DNA from: Paramacrobiotus metropolitanus
Taxonomy: Eukaryota; Tardigrada; Eutardigrada; Parachela; Macrobiotidae
Reading direction: 5' to 3'
Length of the DNA stretch: 64,000 nt
Assembly: GCF_019649055.1 (NCBI RefSeq)
Contig: NW_026570273.1
Location: 620,001 to 684,000 of the forward strand
This document shows, piece by piece, positions 47,768-58,744 of the stretch. The notes under the pieces are model-generated. The model did no database searches, had not been told where the DNA came from, and worked only from the letters and a program-made list of their open reading frames with translations. The position numbers and the translations under genes are program-made. Positions within the stretch are counted from its first letter, which is position 1. Each line of letters begins with the position of its first letter.

Positions 47768-49709
47768 ATGGATGATTCAATGCGCATGATCACAATGTTT
47801 TTACGCCTGGTATTTTCCGCTGTATTACTCTGCAGTGTTTCCGCTACGACGACTACGTCGACCGGTAAATCAGCTCTTAAAAATGGCGGACGTTAATAGC
47901 TTCAGTGTATTTTGTAATTTTCTAATTTAGGCATCATACGGACGAATCGGAATTTACTAATAATCAACTACGTATTTTTGTACGTCTTATTTTATTTCCG
48001 TTCGTTATTTTCGCTTGGTTAGAGTTTTAGTCATCGCTTGCGATCTACTGATTAAGGGTGTTAACGCTTTGAATATTTGAATTTTTTTAAGATAAAGCGC
48101 GCTAAACAATTAATTATTGGATGTTCACATATTATTCACAAATTCACCATATTAATTTTTTCCCGTCGTTAGTCTAGAAATTTCCGTTACTGTTTCTACA
48201 TTTTTTTGCTGAATCTCTAATTCGTGCAAAAGCGTAAGTTTTATCACGAGTAAGTTTTGAGTGTATGTATCACTATCAGTACCACAAATTTTCTTGTCTA
48301 TTTCTTAGGTTTTATTTCTTTATAATGCTTGAAATTTATTAGTTAGCATTCGGAAAAAATCATTACTGTTGGATTATACTTAAAATTTATTTAACTTACA
48401 ACCGAAGCTCACTATACATCCGTACGTTGTTTTTTCTTGTTCGTGGTTAGACCGGAAGCTGATAATACTCGTGCTTGAGTGGCACTCCAGAAGTGCTATC
48501 CCAGCATCGACACTTTGTGAGAAAATATTCACAGCTTGCATAATTTGTAACCGTCTTTTAATTATTTTTCCAGCGGTCAGTGCGCAGCCGCCTACCAGCT
48601 GTATCCAGTGCCGCAGTCAGGTTACGGAAGTGTGCGGTCTGAAAGGTGCCGGCGGTGGACAAGTGCAACAGGTGGCATGCAACGCCGGATACTGCTTTAC
48701 ATACGTCAAGGTAAGGAACAACTTTTATGTGGGATGACGATCAGCTGCTTAAAACTGCAGAATGGAAAGATCGTCTCGCTCCAATATTCATACTAAATTT
48801 TTAGAAACTAATTCCGTATAAAACAATTATTTGCTTTAATCGTAAATGCCGCTTGGAATTTACGCTTACATTTTTAAAATCCGTTGTATTAAAAAAGCTG
48901 TGTATATGTTAAATAGTCTAGGGTAGGAATTATATAACAAGACACGGAATTTTGTAGTAATTACGGCGATCTTCATTACGATTAAATGTTTAGACGCCTG
49001 TTGACGCGCTAAATCCAGGCTTTACATCGGTCTTTTCGAAACATTACGTACGTCAACCTTTAAAAAATTTAAATAATTTACGATGACACTGATCCGCTTT
49101 TATTATTTTTTTGACCACTGCGAAAAGATTTGGTACTCCCATTTACGCAAAAAAATCGTGAACTGTATAAACAGTAAATGCAAGATACGCTAGCACGCCT
49201 CATGAGAAGGAAAAGGGGTCAAAATACCTTTACTAACTGTGGCAGTGTCAACAACCAAAACACTAATATGCAACATATCGCTTTTTCGGCATTTTATATT
49301 TTTGTGAAATATTTTGGAAATCCATTGCATTCTCACATATTTACAGGCGGAGGCTGGTGCCGTACCGGTCGTTCTGCGCGGCTGCGGAGGCGTCCCCTGC
49401 AGCCTGATTCCCGGTTCCGGCGGCTCTACGGTATACTGTGATGAGGCGGGCAAGCTGGTGCCGGTGGACACGAGCGCCGGCGGCCTGTTTAACCAGAGCC
49501 GCTCCTTCTACGTCCCTTTCGGACCCAACCAGGTCCTGCAGAGCGGCACGGTGCAGTACTGCAACAACGGACCCAACTGCAACTCGGGACCCATTGCCTC
49601 ATTCCCCTTGAAGAACTACTACTACCTGGCCGATAACGGCTCTGGAGCCAGCGGTGTGGCGGTGACGGTAGCGGCACTGCTGACGGGACTATTAGTGACG
49701 CTGCTGTAA
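47768..49709 (+). CDS. GPI-anchored Ly6/uPAR-like (LU) protein, A type
   Basis: Exon 1 (47768-47864) encodes the signal peptide. Four in-frame ATGs (47768, 47780, 47786, 47795) precede the core FLRLVFSAVLLCSVSA, and I use the first. It ends in phase 1. Exon 2 (48574-48710) follows TTTTTCCAG: TSCIQCRSQVTEVCGL, QVACNAGYCFTYVK, phase 0. Exon 3 (49347-49709) encodes VVLRGCGGVPCSLIPGSGG, VYCDEAGKL, FNQSRSFYVPFGP, VQYCNNGPNCNSG, and then a small-residue stretch, DNGSGASG, before the hydrophobic VAVTVAALLTGLLVTLL end, a typical GPI-attachment signal. Total about 198 residues with ten framework cysteines. No microexon is needed. LU proteins of this kind sit on the outer membrane face and bind receptors or matrix. 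The ligand is unknown. Confidence 0.85.
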
Positions 49710-51612
49710 ACGGTGAATGCGTGTATTTTTCATACCTCTATACGCTCTGTATTATACGTTCTTGTGCTGTTTAACTTTATGCATCTGTATGTAAATGTAT
49801 AATACCCTTTCTTACCATTATAATGTTCTTTAATGTTCGCCATTTCCCGTAATCCAACTTCCGTACATATTGCTCAAACATGTTCAGTGACTGTTAAGTT
49901 GTTATTGCTCGTTAAAAATAACTACTGTACTGTACCTGATGTATATATGTACGTGTACGTACATTGTTCTTGGACGTCCTTGATCGCCTTCCTGAAGCTT
50001 GTTAAAGGCAAGCGTTTAATTTAGCGCGTGTTTATAGCATTTTACTTCGCGCAGTTCTTGTGGTCAGAGTTTTTCCGAACAGCTCACGGCGATACTGAAT
50101 ACTTACCTGTATATGTTTATTCATCTTGAGTGTAATGGATACCGCCACAAAAAACGCAGTCAACAAAATCAAATTTACTGAATTAAAGATGACAATCATA
50201 TATCTGTAGGTTGCTAACTAAGGGCATTAAAAATTAAAAGTCGGAAAACTAAATGCCGAACGCTCGGTAATACCGGTACCATTACATACAGGTAAGATAG
50301 AGAAGTATGGATCTGAGCTTAAACATTATCCGCATAAAATATGAAGAACCTCGTACTTTAGGCGTCTGACTGGATACTTGCATGCGATTAGATAATGAGG
50401 GATACTATTACTATCTCATTGCAAAAATCTCAATTTCGATTAAGGGTATCAAAACACGGATCAAACGGACTGTCGCAATTAGGTTACGTTTAAATATCAT
50501 CCGTGTGCGGTTTTTTGGTATGCGGTGTACTTATTTGAATGAAACGAGAATTAAGCTCTGTATGGTTCTATCATGCATTCCTGTTACGCAGCAGTTTACG
50601 AAATCCACTGATAACGGATGGCTGTTTTACAGTAATAGGAACAAATTCGTAGTGTTTTGATTTTGGGAAGTTTTATAATTTATTCGTAAAATTTTCGTAA
50701 TGTGGTATCCTTGCGAATGTTTTTTTCGACTTCTATCGATCGTTTGATCAAATTATCAAATGAGCGAGAGCAAAATCGAAATTTACGAAATATTGGCGTG
50801 ATACAAAGAAAATCTACAGCAGGTCAAAAATACCCACTATTAGAATCAACCAAACAATTGAATTCCAGATTTGCAAATGTACTGCATTTAATTACAAGTC
50901 CCTTTACGCGGCTGTAAAGTGGCTCTGATAAAACTATATTGAAGTAAGACTTCGCCAAGTGGAAAACGCTAACGTCTCCTCGACGATCCACAACTAATTC
51001 CCAAGTAACCAGGCGCCGACGACTATATCCACCTAATTTTTGTCAGCTGCAGATATAGTGCCTGTACGTAGTGACTGCGGCGACTATTGACGTATTTAAC
51101 AATAATTATTTCTAACTGAAACCGAAATTACAGCCTCCACTCTTGGTGTGCAGTTAAGAATGGTTAATTTGTGTAAAATTCACGGGCAACCAGCGAACAT
51201 ACAGCACTACACCATCAACATAACATAAACTGGTAAACATTGCATGCGATTATGCATATATCAACGGAGCCCGGAAAATGCCTAAATCTGTCTGATTAAT
51301 TAACTGTTTTTGCTATCTCTCTCTCTTTGCATATGCAGATTGCTAATATAGAACGCTGCCGAAGCGCAGAAACACCGCCGTCGGAATTTTGTGTAAGAAT
51401 AATAACAATGTAATAATTATCTAACGAGACACGGAATTTTGCAGTGAAATAACAATGAAAATGTAATGCTTTATAACCGCTGTAATTATTGCATCATAGG
51501 ATGCACTACTTGCCGATTTTAAAGAGAGACGCTGATTCGGCATTAAATTAATTTGGATTACACAATTAATAATCACCGTAACATATCTTTTTCTAAAGAA
51601 AGACTCCACCCG
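49710..51612. other. Intergenic region, no gene recognised
   Basis: It contains the 3' untranslated region of LU-A at its left end and AT-rich sequence with only short open frames. No repeat stands out. Confidence 0.45.
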
Positions 51613-51620
51613 TATAAAAA
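51613..51620 (+). promoter_or_regulatory. TATA box of gene X1
   Basis: TATAAAAA in the context CCCGTATAAAAAGGCTGCG lies 104 nt before the X1 start codon. Transcription would start near 51645. It is the clearest core promoter in the window. Confidence 0.6.
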
Positions 51621-51716
51621 GGCTGCGCTGTTGTAATAAGACTATATCTTCTGCTTTTTCGTTTGTTCAACGCTGTACAGAGAGAACAGTTTTTCTTAGA
51701 ACTGCAACACTGCAAC

Positions 51717-53102
51717 ATGAACCGCTTGGGACAGATCGCCGTTGTACTGCTGGCTGTTGGTAAGAACGATGCGCTGATGAATGGCTGGGACAAACTATGG
51801 GAGCTTGTAGAAATTTTTTTTAAAAATAAATTTAATATTTATTTTCTTTACAGTAAAAATCAAAAACTTTACGAGTCGTACTAGGTTAATGTGCACACCC
51901 ACGGTGCGCCGTTACTTAAAACCATGTTCAGTTCTCTGTTTTTATTACCGAATTAGTGTTGTCCGTTCGCTACTGGAGTTTGATAAAAATAGAATTAATA
52001 ACAATTATAATATTATAAATGTTATTAACTATTATTATCTGCAGTGTTCAGCCACTCTGTGCGCATTCTGGCCGACAGTTACTACGGTCCCAGTGATTCC
52101 GGACGTCCAGCGCGCCAGGGCACATCGCAATGGTCATTCGATCCCTATTTGAATAAATTCTACACCATTGACCTGGCCAGTCGGGTCAACATGAGCGAAT
52201 TTGCAGTGGTTGACGGTACGTTTGTCTGTCGATACCGCATGTAGCCCTGACACAATAATACACATAACTTGTAATGTAATATTTATCTACAATTCACGCC
52301 AATGTGACTAGCAGCTTCCGGGTGTGTACAATATATCTGTATACAACCGGTTTATGCTTCGCGTAACGTAGAACACCGCTTTAAATCCTAAACTTACACA
52401 CATTAGAAAAAGACGCGATTTGGTATTTATATGTATGTAGTTAAGTTTATTGATTTTATTGATTTCAGGATGATTATTATTTATAGGTCGTGCATTATCT
52501 TGGTGCAGATTCGGAATAAATTTGCAGTATATAAATATGGAACAAACATATCAATGTACAACTTTTATTTTTTATGTACCAAAAACCCGATTTCCACAAT
52601 TGCAACCCGAAAGATTTACTATGTGTATAAAAATCTTTGTTTGCCGGTCTGCAGGTGTCCCCGCCGCGGCCGTCGCGGGCGGTGAGCAGCAGTACTACAA
52701 TCTGTCGGCGGACGGGTCAACGTACATGCAGTACGTCTTCTTCCCCAGCGGCGCCGACTTCAATTCGCAAATTCCCTTCGTCCTGGGCCAGTCCAAAACG
52801 GTCCCCTTGCCGGGTAATCAGACCATTACATACAAATTCGACATGACCAACGCCACACAGGTCCGTATCGATATCGATAAGGATTTTGGCGATCATCACG
52901 CGGTCTTTATCATCTATTTAACGTGGAACGCTGATGGAAGCGGCTATTCGGATGTAAGTGCACGCGCCTGAGAAAAGTAGATCGATCCGGTACCTGGTGA
53001 AAGTTTAATTTACGTATGACCTTGTGTTCTGCATTACAGCTGGTGCAAATTCTCCAACCGTCGCCGTTCGAAGCCCATGCATGGTACAACCGAACGGGAT
53101 AA
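51717..53102 (+). CDS. Secreted protein X1, family not recognised
   Basis: Four exons with consistent phases: 51717-51759 (signal peptide MNRLGQIAVVLLAV, phase 1), 52045-52215, 52655-52953 and 53040-53102, total 191 residues. Exon 2 encodes FSHSVRILADSYYGPSDSG, RQGTSQWSFDPYLNKFYTID. Exon 3 encodes GGEQQYYNLSADGSTYMQYV, IPFVLGQSKTVPLPG, ITYKFDMTNATQVRIDID, HHAVFIIYLTWNADGSGYSD. Exon 4 is LVQILQPSPFEAHAWYNRTG. No cysteines occur in the mature part, and the alternating hydrophobic pattern suggests a beta-sandwich. Several N-glycosylation sites (NLS, NQT, NAT, NRT) fit secretion. The paralogue X2 lies 2.7 kb downstream. I do not recognise the family. Confidence 0.8.
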
Positions 53103-54694
53103 ACCGCCAGGACAAGGATTCTAATTTTTGTCTTGTTTATCAAAACGCTTCTCTTTGCCTCCTGATTCTCCTTATTTTTTTACGTTTTTTATTCAAAATG
53201 TTCCAGTTGATCGTTCTGCGTAGACACTTATTGATCCTCGCACAATGGATACACTGCAATTATTTAACAAAACCACGTGGAAAATAAATGTTACGCACAA
53301 ATAAGCTGCTCTTGTTTGTACTGGATTGATACAGAAATAAGAATTTCCAGTTCGGCAAACAAAAGCGGCAATTGTGCATGTTACATCATGGTTGCGTTAA
53401 TCACATTGTACTCTGTAAATGGCTTAATAACTGATCGATTAATAGCGCCTTATGTAATAAGCTGCTAATCCGTAACCGGCTTTTATTTGCGCTTACAATA
53501 TTATAAGCTAAAAGAAGCGTGTTATATTTTCACTGGTAAAATGTAGGCCAGCGACCGGCTAGCAGTGTTAGCGAGCAATCAGCAGCGAGTCATATATTGC
53601 CGCCGCTTAGGCACTTAAGAAAATCTCATGATAGACTTTGAAAAAAAACCTTAACTGAATTCGCTTGAAACGGCAACAATTATTCAGCGAAATTTCCATG
53701 CTTTTTATGTCTCGGATATGCAGTTTCTGCTTTGGCGAAGCGTGTTAGCGAACCACTCAGGGCCAGCAAACGGCAAATTAGCCACAAGTCAATTCTTCTG
53801 CCATGCAAAAACCCATATGAAAAATCGAGTAATTACCAATGATTAATTAAACAAACTGCGGCAATCTAAGAAAGTCTGCAATGGTCTTCAGCAGTGATCG
53901 AACAGAATGATGCATTGTAGTGCAGTTTCAGAAACATTTGACTGGTGCCAGTAGACAGCCGGCGTCCGATGACCTTTCGCCGTGATTGTCATTTTTGCGG
54001 CGGTCGACCATTACGCTAGCCATTTTCCAAGAAAATCCGCAATTATGAGTGTATTGTATGCTGGGTCCGAACGAGCAATGCAATTTGATAAGCATCATTA
54101 CGTAGGCTGTTTTCTAAAAATTAATAATGTGCTGCCATTCAGATAGCTACATTTTTTATGGCATTAGCTGCTCGTTTGCGGAAACTCCTTGCTCTGTTTA
54201 AGCTGTTTTGCGCGGCAGGATCGACCACTTAATTGGCGGGATGCATTTTATTTACAGGATAACTTCCGCGCTACTGCTTTACGGTACGTTCTAAACAAAA
54301 CTAGCATATACGGTACAGGTGCAAATATTTAACATGTTTATAAATTATTGGTAACTAATACGATAGATTTCCTAGGCAGCTGGATGGCAGGTCAGCCTCT
54401 GTAGTCCAGCTAAAGTTGTATGCAAGTTTGTGATTTTGTTCGGTTCTGGTACAGTGCCTCAGGTTCTCAGCAACTTGTTTTGCGAAGGTGGATTAGGAAA
54501 AACTAAGGCCCATGTATCAGCAGTACAACAAAAGCCTATAATTTGTCTACCTCTCATTACTTATCTCAAACCCGAACATCGAGGAACCCTACTTTCCGTG
54601 TGCCGCGTGTTACTGGACGAGTAATGCATTAAAAAAAGAATGTGGTGATGGTAATGCTAATTTTCTCTACGTAATTCTTTGTAGTATAGCACAT
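53103..54694. other. Intergenic region with X1 poly(A) signal
   Basis: AATAAA at 53283-53288 lies 181 nt after the X1 stop and is the likely poly(A) signal. The remaining sequence up to the repeat at 54695 shows nothing I can name. Confidence 0.45.
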
Positions 54695-55165
54695 AGTGCA
54701 GTCCAAGTGGTCGCACCCGGACATTTGGGAGTGTAACATTTCGCCGCAAACAAATTCGACGCACGACTTTTCGCCGCATGGACATGTGATTTCGGGACAC
54801 TTCGTTTTGGGACTTTGGCACATTGCGAATATTTCTTACTGCGCCATTGAAAAGTGTTGTAGTGGTCTTTTGTCATGGGTTTTGTTGGTGTTTTATTTTG
54901 CTTATGCTTTGTCGTAATGCCGACAGTGTTGCGCCGAAACGCGTCCCTACGTCAAATTGTCCGCTGGCAATATGTCCCTGATACGAAAAGCCCTAAAAAT
55001 CAATTGTTCCTGCGTCGAAATGTCTCGCGGCTAAATGTCTAGTCGGTGAAATGTCCGGCGGCGAGTGGTCCCATAACGAAATGGACTTGCGGCGAGTCGT
55101 CTTCGTCAAAATGTCCTGCGACTAGTTGTCCTCCGCGAAATGTCGCCAAGTTCGGTGCCCCAAGT
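54695..55165. repeat. AAATGTC..GCGGCG repeat, inverted double array, copy 2
   Basis: From about 54715 to 54825 the plus strand carries GACATTT/CATTTCGCCGC words. From about 54930 to 55160 it carries the complement (CGAAATGTCTCGCGGCTAAA, GTGAAATGTCCGGCGGCGAG). The first part is strongly related, in inverse orientation, to 29630-29690. This is probably a foldback-type element family with internal 17-20 nt units. Confidence 0.6.
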
Positions 55166-55800
55166 GGTTCAGCCACACAAACCGTCAATGATTCCCCGTG
55201 TTGTTATACGCTTATAGATAGTACAGGCTTTCTTGCTGCTGCTTATATCGATGTTCTTGTGCAGGGTCGCACGGTGTCACTCGTATAATGATGTAGTGTC
55301 GAAAATATCACTCATATCATCTGTAAGATGCTTCCACCGGATCGTCCTACAGTTTGCCTGCACTGCCCATTCAAAAAATGGTCAATTCCACGCTGCACGG
55401 CGGTCATATAGAAAACCGGCTTTTTCAACACTGAAGGATCATTAATAAGCAAGTACGCGCAAGCGTATACGCTCTATTTGTGAGCTTTGGTTCTGCTTTT
55501 GGACATAGAATCGCTGGCTTTTTTAGAGGATACAGTAGTGATGCAGTAACACTTTCAGTGGTGTCAACTCGTATCTGTCTCGAATCTCGTAGTCAACTCG
55601 TATCTTGTATCTGTTTGCGATTTTTTATTTAGTTCGCATTTTTTGTGCTTTTTATGTAACACAAACTTCGTGTTCTACATTGAAGTGATTGAACAGCCAT
55701 GCAAGGCAAAATGCTAATTTCGAAGCACCAGTTATTTGTAGTTAGGATCTGTAGTCCAGGTATTTGATTATCCTGAATAGTGAGGACCAATAATTTGCAG
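55166..55800. other. Region upstream of X2
   Basis: The signal exon of X2 should lie here. One weak candidate starts at ATG 55699 and ends in phase 1 before GTATTTG at about 55759, leaving a 41-nt intron. Its leader is only mildly hydrophobic, so I do not call it. Confidence 0.3.
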
Positions 55801-57056
55801 CATGTTATACATCTTTCTTAACCATCGCGGATGATTACAATTACGCCACCACCGGATCGTCCGGACCTTTCGGTCCATCGCGGATGATTACAATTACGCC
55901 ACCACCGGATCGTCCGGACCGGGCGGTCCCGGCTGTACTCCTGCAACGCCCAAACGCCAGGGCAAATCGCCATGGTCACTCGACCCTTTCCTGGGCGTGT
56001 ACGACATGATACCGGCACTTCGTCACAACATCGTTAACTTCACCGAGCAAATTCTGTGTAAGTCACGGCCACCCATCCGGATCCCTGGTCAACCTACACA
56101 GGCGCTCCTGTGGCATCCTTACACCAACGGTTTGTGAACATATGCATTTTGCAGTCACGCCAGCATTTCTTGTGGACGGTGGCGAGCGGCAAAAGTTTAA
56201 CCTGACAGCCGACGGCGACATGTACGTGCAGTGGGTCCATAACGGAAACGATTCCACCTTTACCACTTTTGACAGTTGGCTGCCGTTTGTGCTGGAGGAG
56301 GAGTTTCAGGTCGTATTTCCCGGAAATAATATGCTAAACTATTCCTTTCGAATGACGAACGAGTCGACGCTGAACGGGCATTTCTACCGTACATTTCCGG
56401 ATGGTCACTCGGCCGATATTCACTTTTGGCTAACGTTCAACGAAACCAACTTTTGGGATGTACGTAGAGGAAAGATTATTACAAGTTTTTATCCGATAAC
56501 TAAAACCATATTATCTGCACAAAAAAATTAATAGCAGCAGTAAAAGATATCTTAATCATGACTTAATGGACAAAATTAAGTTGAGCTCCTTAGAAAAAGC
56601 CGGCCACCACACTTAGGACAAAAATTTAAATTTAATTCGGCCGGGGCAAGCAACACAGCACGTAGTGTAGTGCGGTGGACTAGGTTTTTTTTTAAGTGCG
56701 TTTGTGTTTTGGGTGAATTTGAAATGCTCCAAAAATTTTTTGTAATTTCAAACTACTTTTCCAGTATTTTTTGTGCTTTTTTCAAGCGCAGAATGTGAAT
56801 GCATTGTCTTTTGACTCTGACTGTAATTACATATCTGTAGTTACTGTTGCGATCCTCATGATCATAATTCGTACACAAATCATGCCATATAGATTCGTTG
56901 CATAATGAAATCTTTGTTTCATTTGAATCTGTTTTTTTTTATCAGGAGGTCAATGTCAGTTCGCCGTTCCCACTCAACGCCTACGCACCGTTCATGAAGA
57001 TTGACCCAAAAGCCAGACCGTGCAATCGCGGTGATTGTACATACTTAGACGATTAA
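55801..57056 (+). pseudogene. Secreted protein X2, paralogue of X1, broken by a 53-bp duplication
   Basis: Exon 2 (55801-56057) follows AATTTGCAG. It encodes TIADDYNYATTGSSGP, and later, in another frame, ATPKRQGKSPWSLDPFLGVY, IVNFTEQIL. Exon 3 (56155-56459) encodes DGGERQKFNLTADGDMYVQW, WLPFVLEEEFQVVFPGNN, LNYSFRMTNEST, SADIHFWLTFNETNFWD. Exon 4 (56946-57056) encodes EVNVSSPFPLNAYAPFMKID, then PCNRGDCTYLDD. Exon 2 measures 257 nt. Removing one 53-bp unit gives 204 nt, which restores the phases seen in X1. The duplication is therefore the frame-breaking event, everything else being open. It could be polymorphic or an assembly artefact. The signal exon is not fixed. Confidence 0.7.
55822..55927. 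repeat. 53-bp tandem duplication in X2 exon 2
   Basis: The unit starting CCATCGCGGATGATTACAAT occurs at 55822 and again at 55875. The first 46 nt are identical and the last seven similar (TTTCGGT versus GGGCGGT). The near-identity implies a recent event. Confidence 0.9.
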
Positions 57057-58744
57057 CCCGTAGAACCCGGTAACCGTGGCCAACGATCGTTGCACTTCCC
57101 CTTCCAAGATTTGCAGCGCCGCAATATCCAATCCACAGCGCAACGGCGCCGCATGCACACTCATCACGTGACAATTTTTTACAACATTTTCTGAATATTT
57201 ATTTCTTAGGCTGAAACACGTTGTAACTTGTAACCGTAACCGGTTTCTGTATGCTGCTCTGTCGCTGATTTCCAGATGATTATGATGCAAAGTTTTTTTG
57301 TTTAAGAGTGCACTTGATTGATGTGTCTGGTAACGAAATCTGAAAGTGGTGACATTCGGAATACCAAGAAGATTTACATAATGCCCAGTGTAATTATACA
57401 CAATATGCGTTTAATGATGGCCACCCGGCGACGCGAGTATCCTGCAGTCATGTCAATTTTTAGACTATGAAAAGGAGATCGTTATTTTACTTCCATGTAC
57501 TTCTATTTCAATGTAGAAACGAAACAATTTAGGATGACAACGATGGTACTCTACCAATCGGTTCGCGAGTTAAAATAATGATAACAACAAAATAAGTCAG
57601 ATTAAGGATAACACCAACAATAAAGAACGCGATTCAAAATGATAATGCACAATAATATTCGGATCTAAAAATATTAACAAAATATTAAAATGTGCGGATC
57701 AATAATAATAATAATCGGATCTAAAATAATAAAATAAAATAATAAAAATGATAATATAATAAAATAAATATCAAAATAAAATATTAATATAATAATAAAC
57801 AATAAAGTAATCAATAATAAAAAATAATAACATTCTGAAGACCAAGTTGCGCCCCAACACCATTGGGCGTCAGCGGGTTAAAAGATATTATTAATATTAA
57901 AAACATAAAATAAACGCTTCAGAATAATGGTAACAATAAAGTACTCGGTTCAAAACTAGTCTTAAGAATGAAATAGACGGTTCAAAATGATGCCAAAACG
58001 ATAATACCAGTAATTCAAAATCTTATTTAAATAATATGGGTCACGGTCAAAAGTTATAATGAAAATATGGCATTTTAATCACGGAATCGAAAAACAGTGT
58101 CCTGCAAAACCACATCTAGGGGATGCGCATAAATCATAAATGACCACCACTGGGTTCGAAGCGCTCGTTTGCACAGAGTGCGCTATAGTGAAACCAAAAC
58201 TTGTTTTTAGCCAGAAAGGTTCTTCTGGTAATATTTCCGAGCCGGCGATAATACAATACTTATACTCGTATCTCTGTATGATTGCATTCTACCGGCAATT
58301 TCATCATTGTTATTTAAGGCTTTTAAGCAGCCATCGTTGGTATAACAAACAAATAAAATGACACTCATCGAGTGGCACATTCACGGTTCGGCATGCATCG
58401 TATAAAAGCCTCGACGCTGCCAGAAGCCATCGTAATCCAGTTGGATAATTACGGCGAGCATCGTTAGCGGCGGGCGGAATAACAGCACTGTCAACAGGTG
58501 TACACAAATCCACGAAAAGCCTGAAAGGCGAATAAACACGCTAGGCACATGTACTGGAGAAAAATTTAATAATGGCACCAGTTTCTCGCTGTAGAACGCC
58601 GGCAGACGTTAGGACACTGGGTGAATATGTAATCGGTTGCATAATTGACACGGAGACGCGACTAACTCGTGCTTTATCGGGCCTGTCTACTGAATGCCGC
58701 CACCTTGATCCCGTTAATTTGAATTATTTTATTTATTTGGCGTG
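57057..58744. other. AT-rich intergenic region before LU-C
   Basis: It includes the AAT-rich low-complexity tract at 57590-57830. A TATAAAAG at 58402-58409 is a possible core promoter for LU-C, but it is about 340 nt before the ATG, so the link is weak. No gene is recognised. Confidence 0.4.
57590..57830. repeat. (AAT)n / AATAAAAT low-complexity tract
   Basis: Imperfect ATAATAATAAAATAAAAT-type repetition over about 240 nt. This is simple sequence. Confidence 0.8.
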
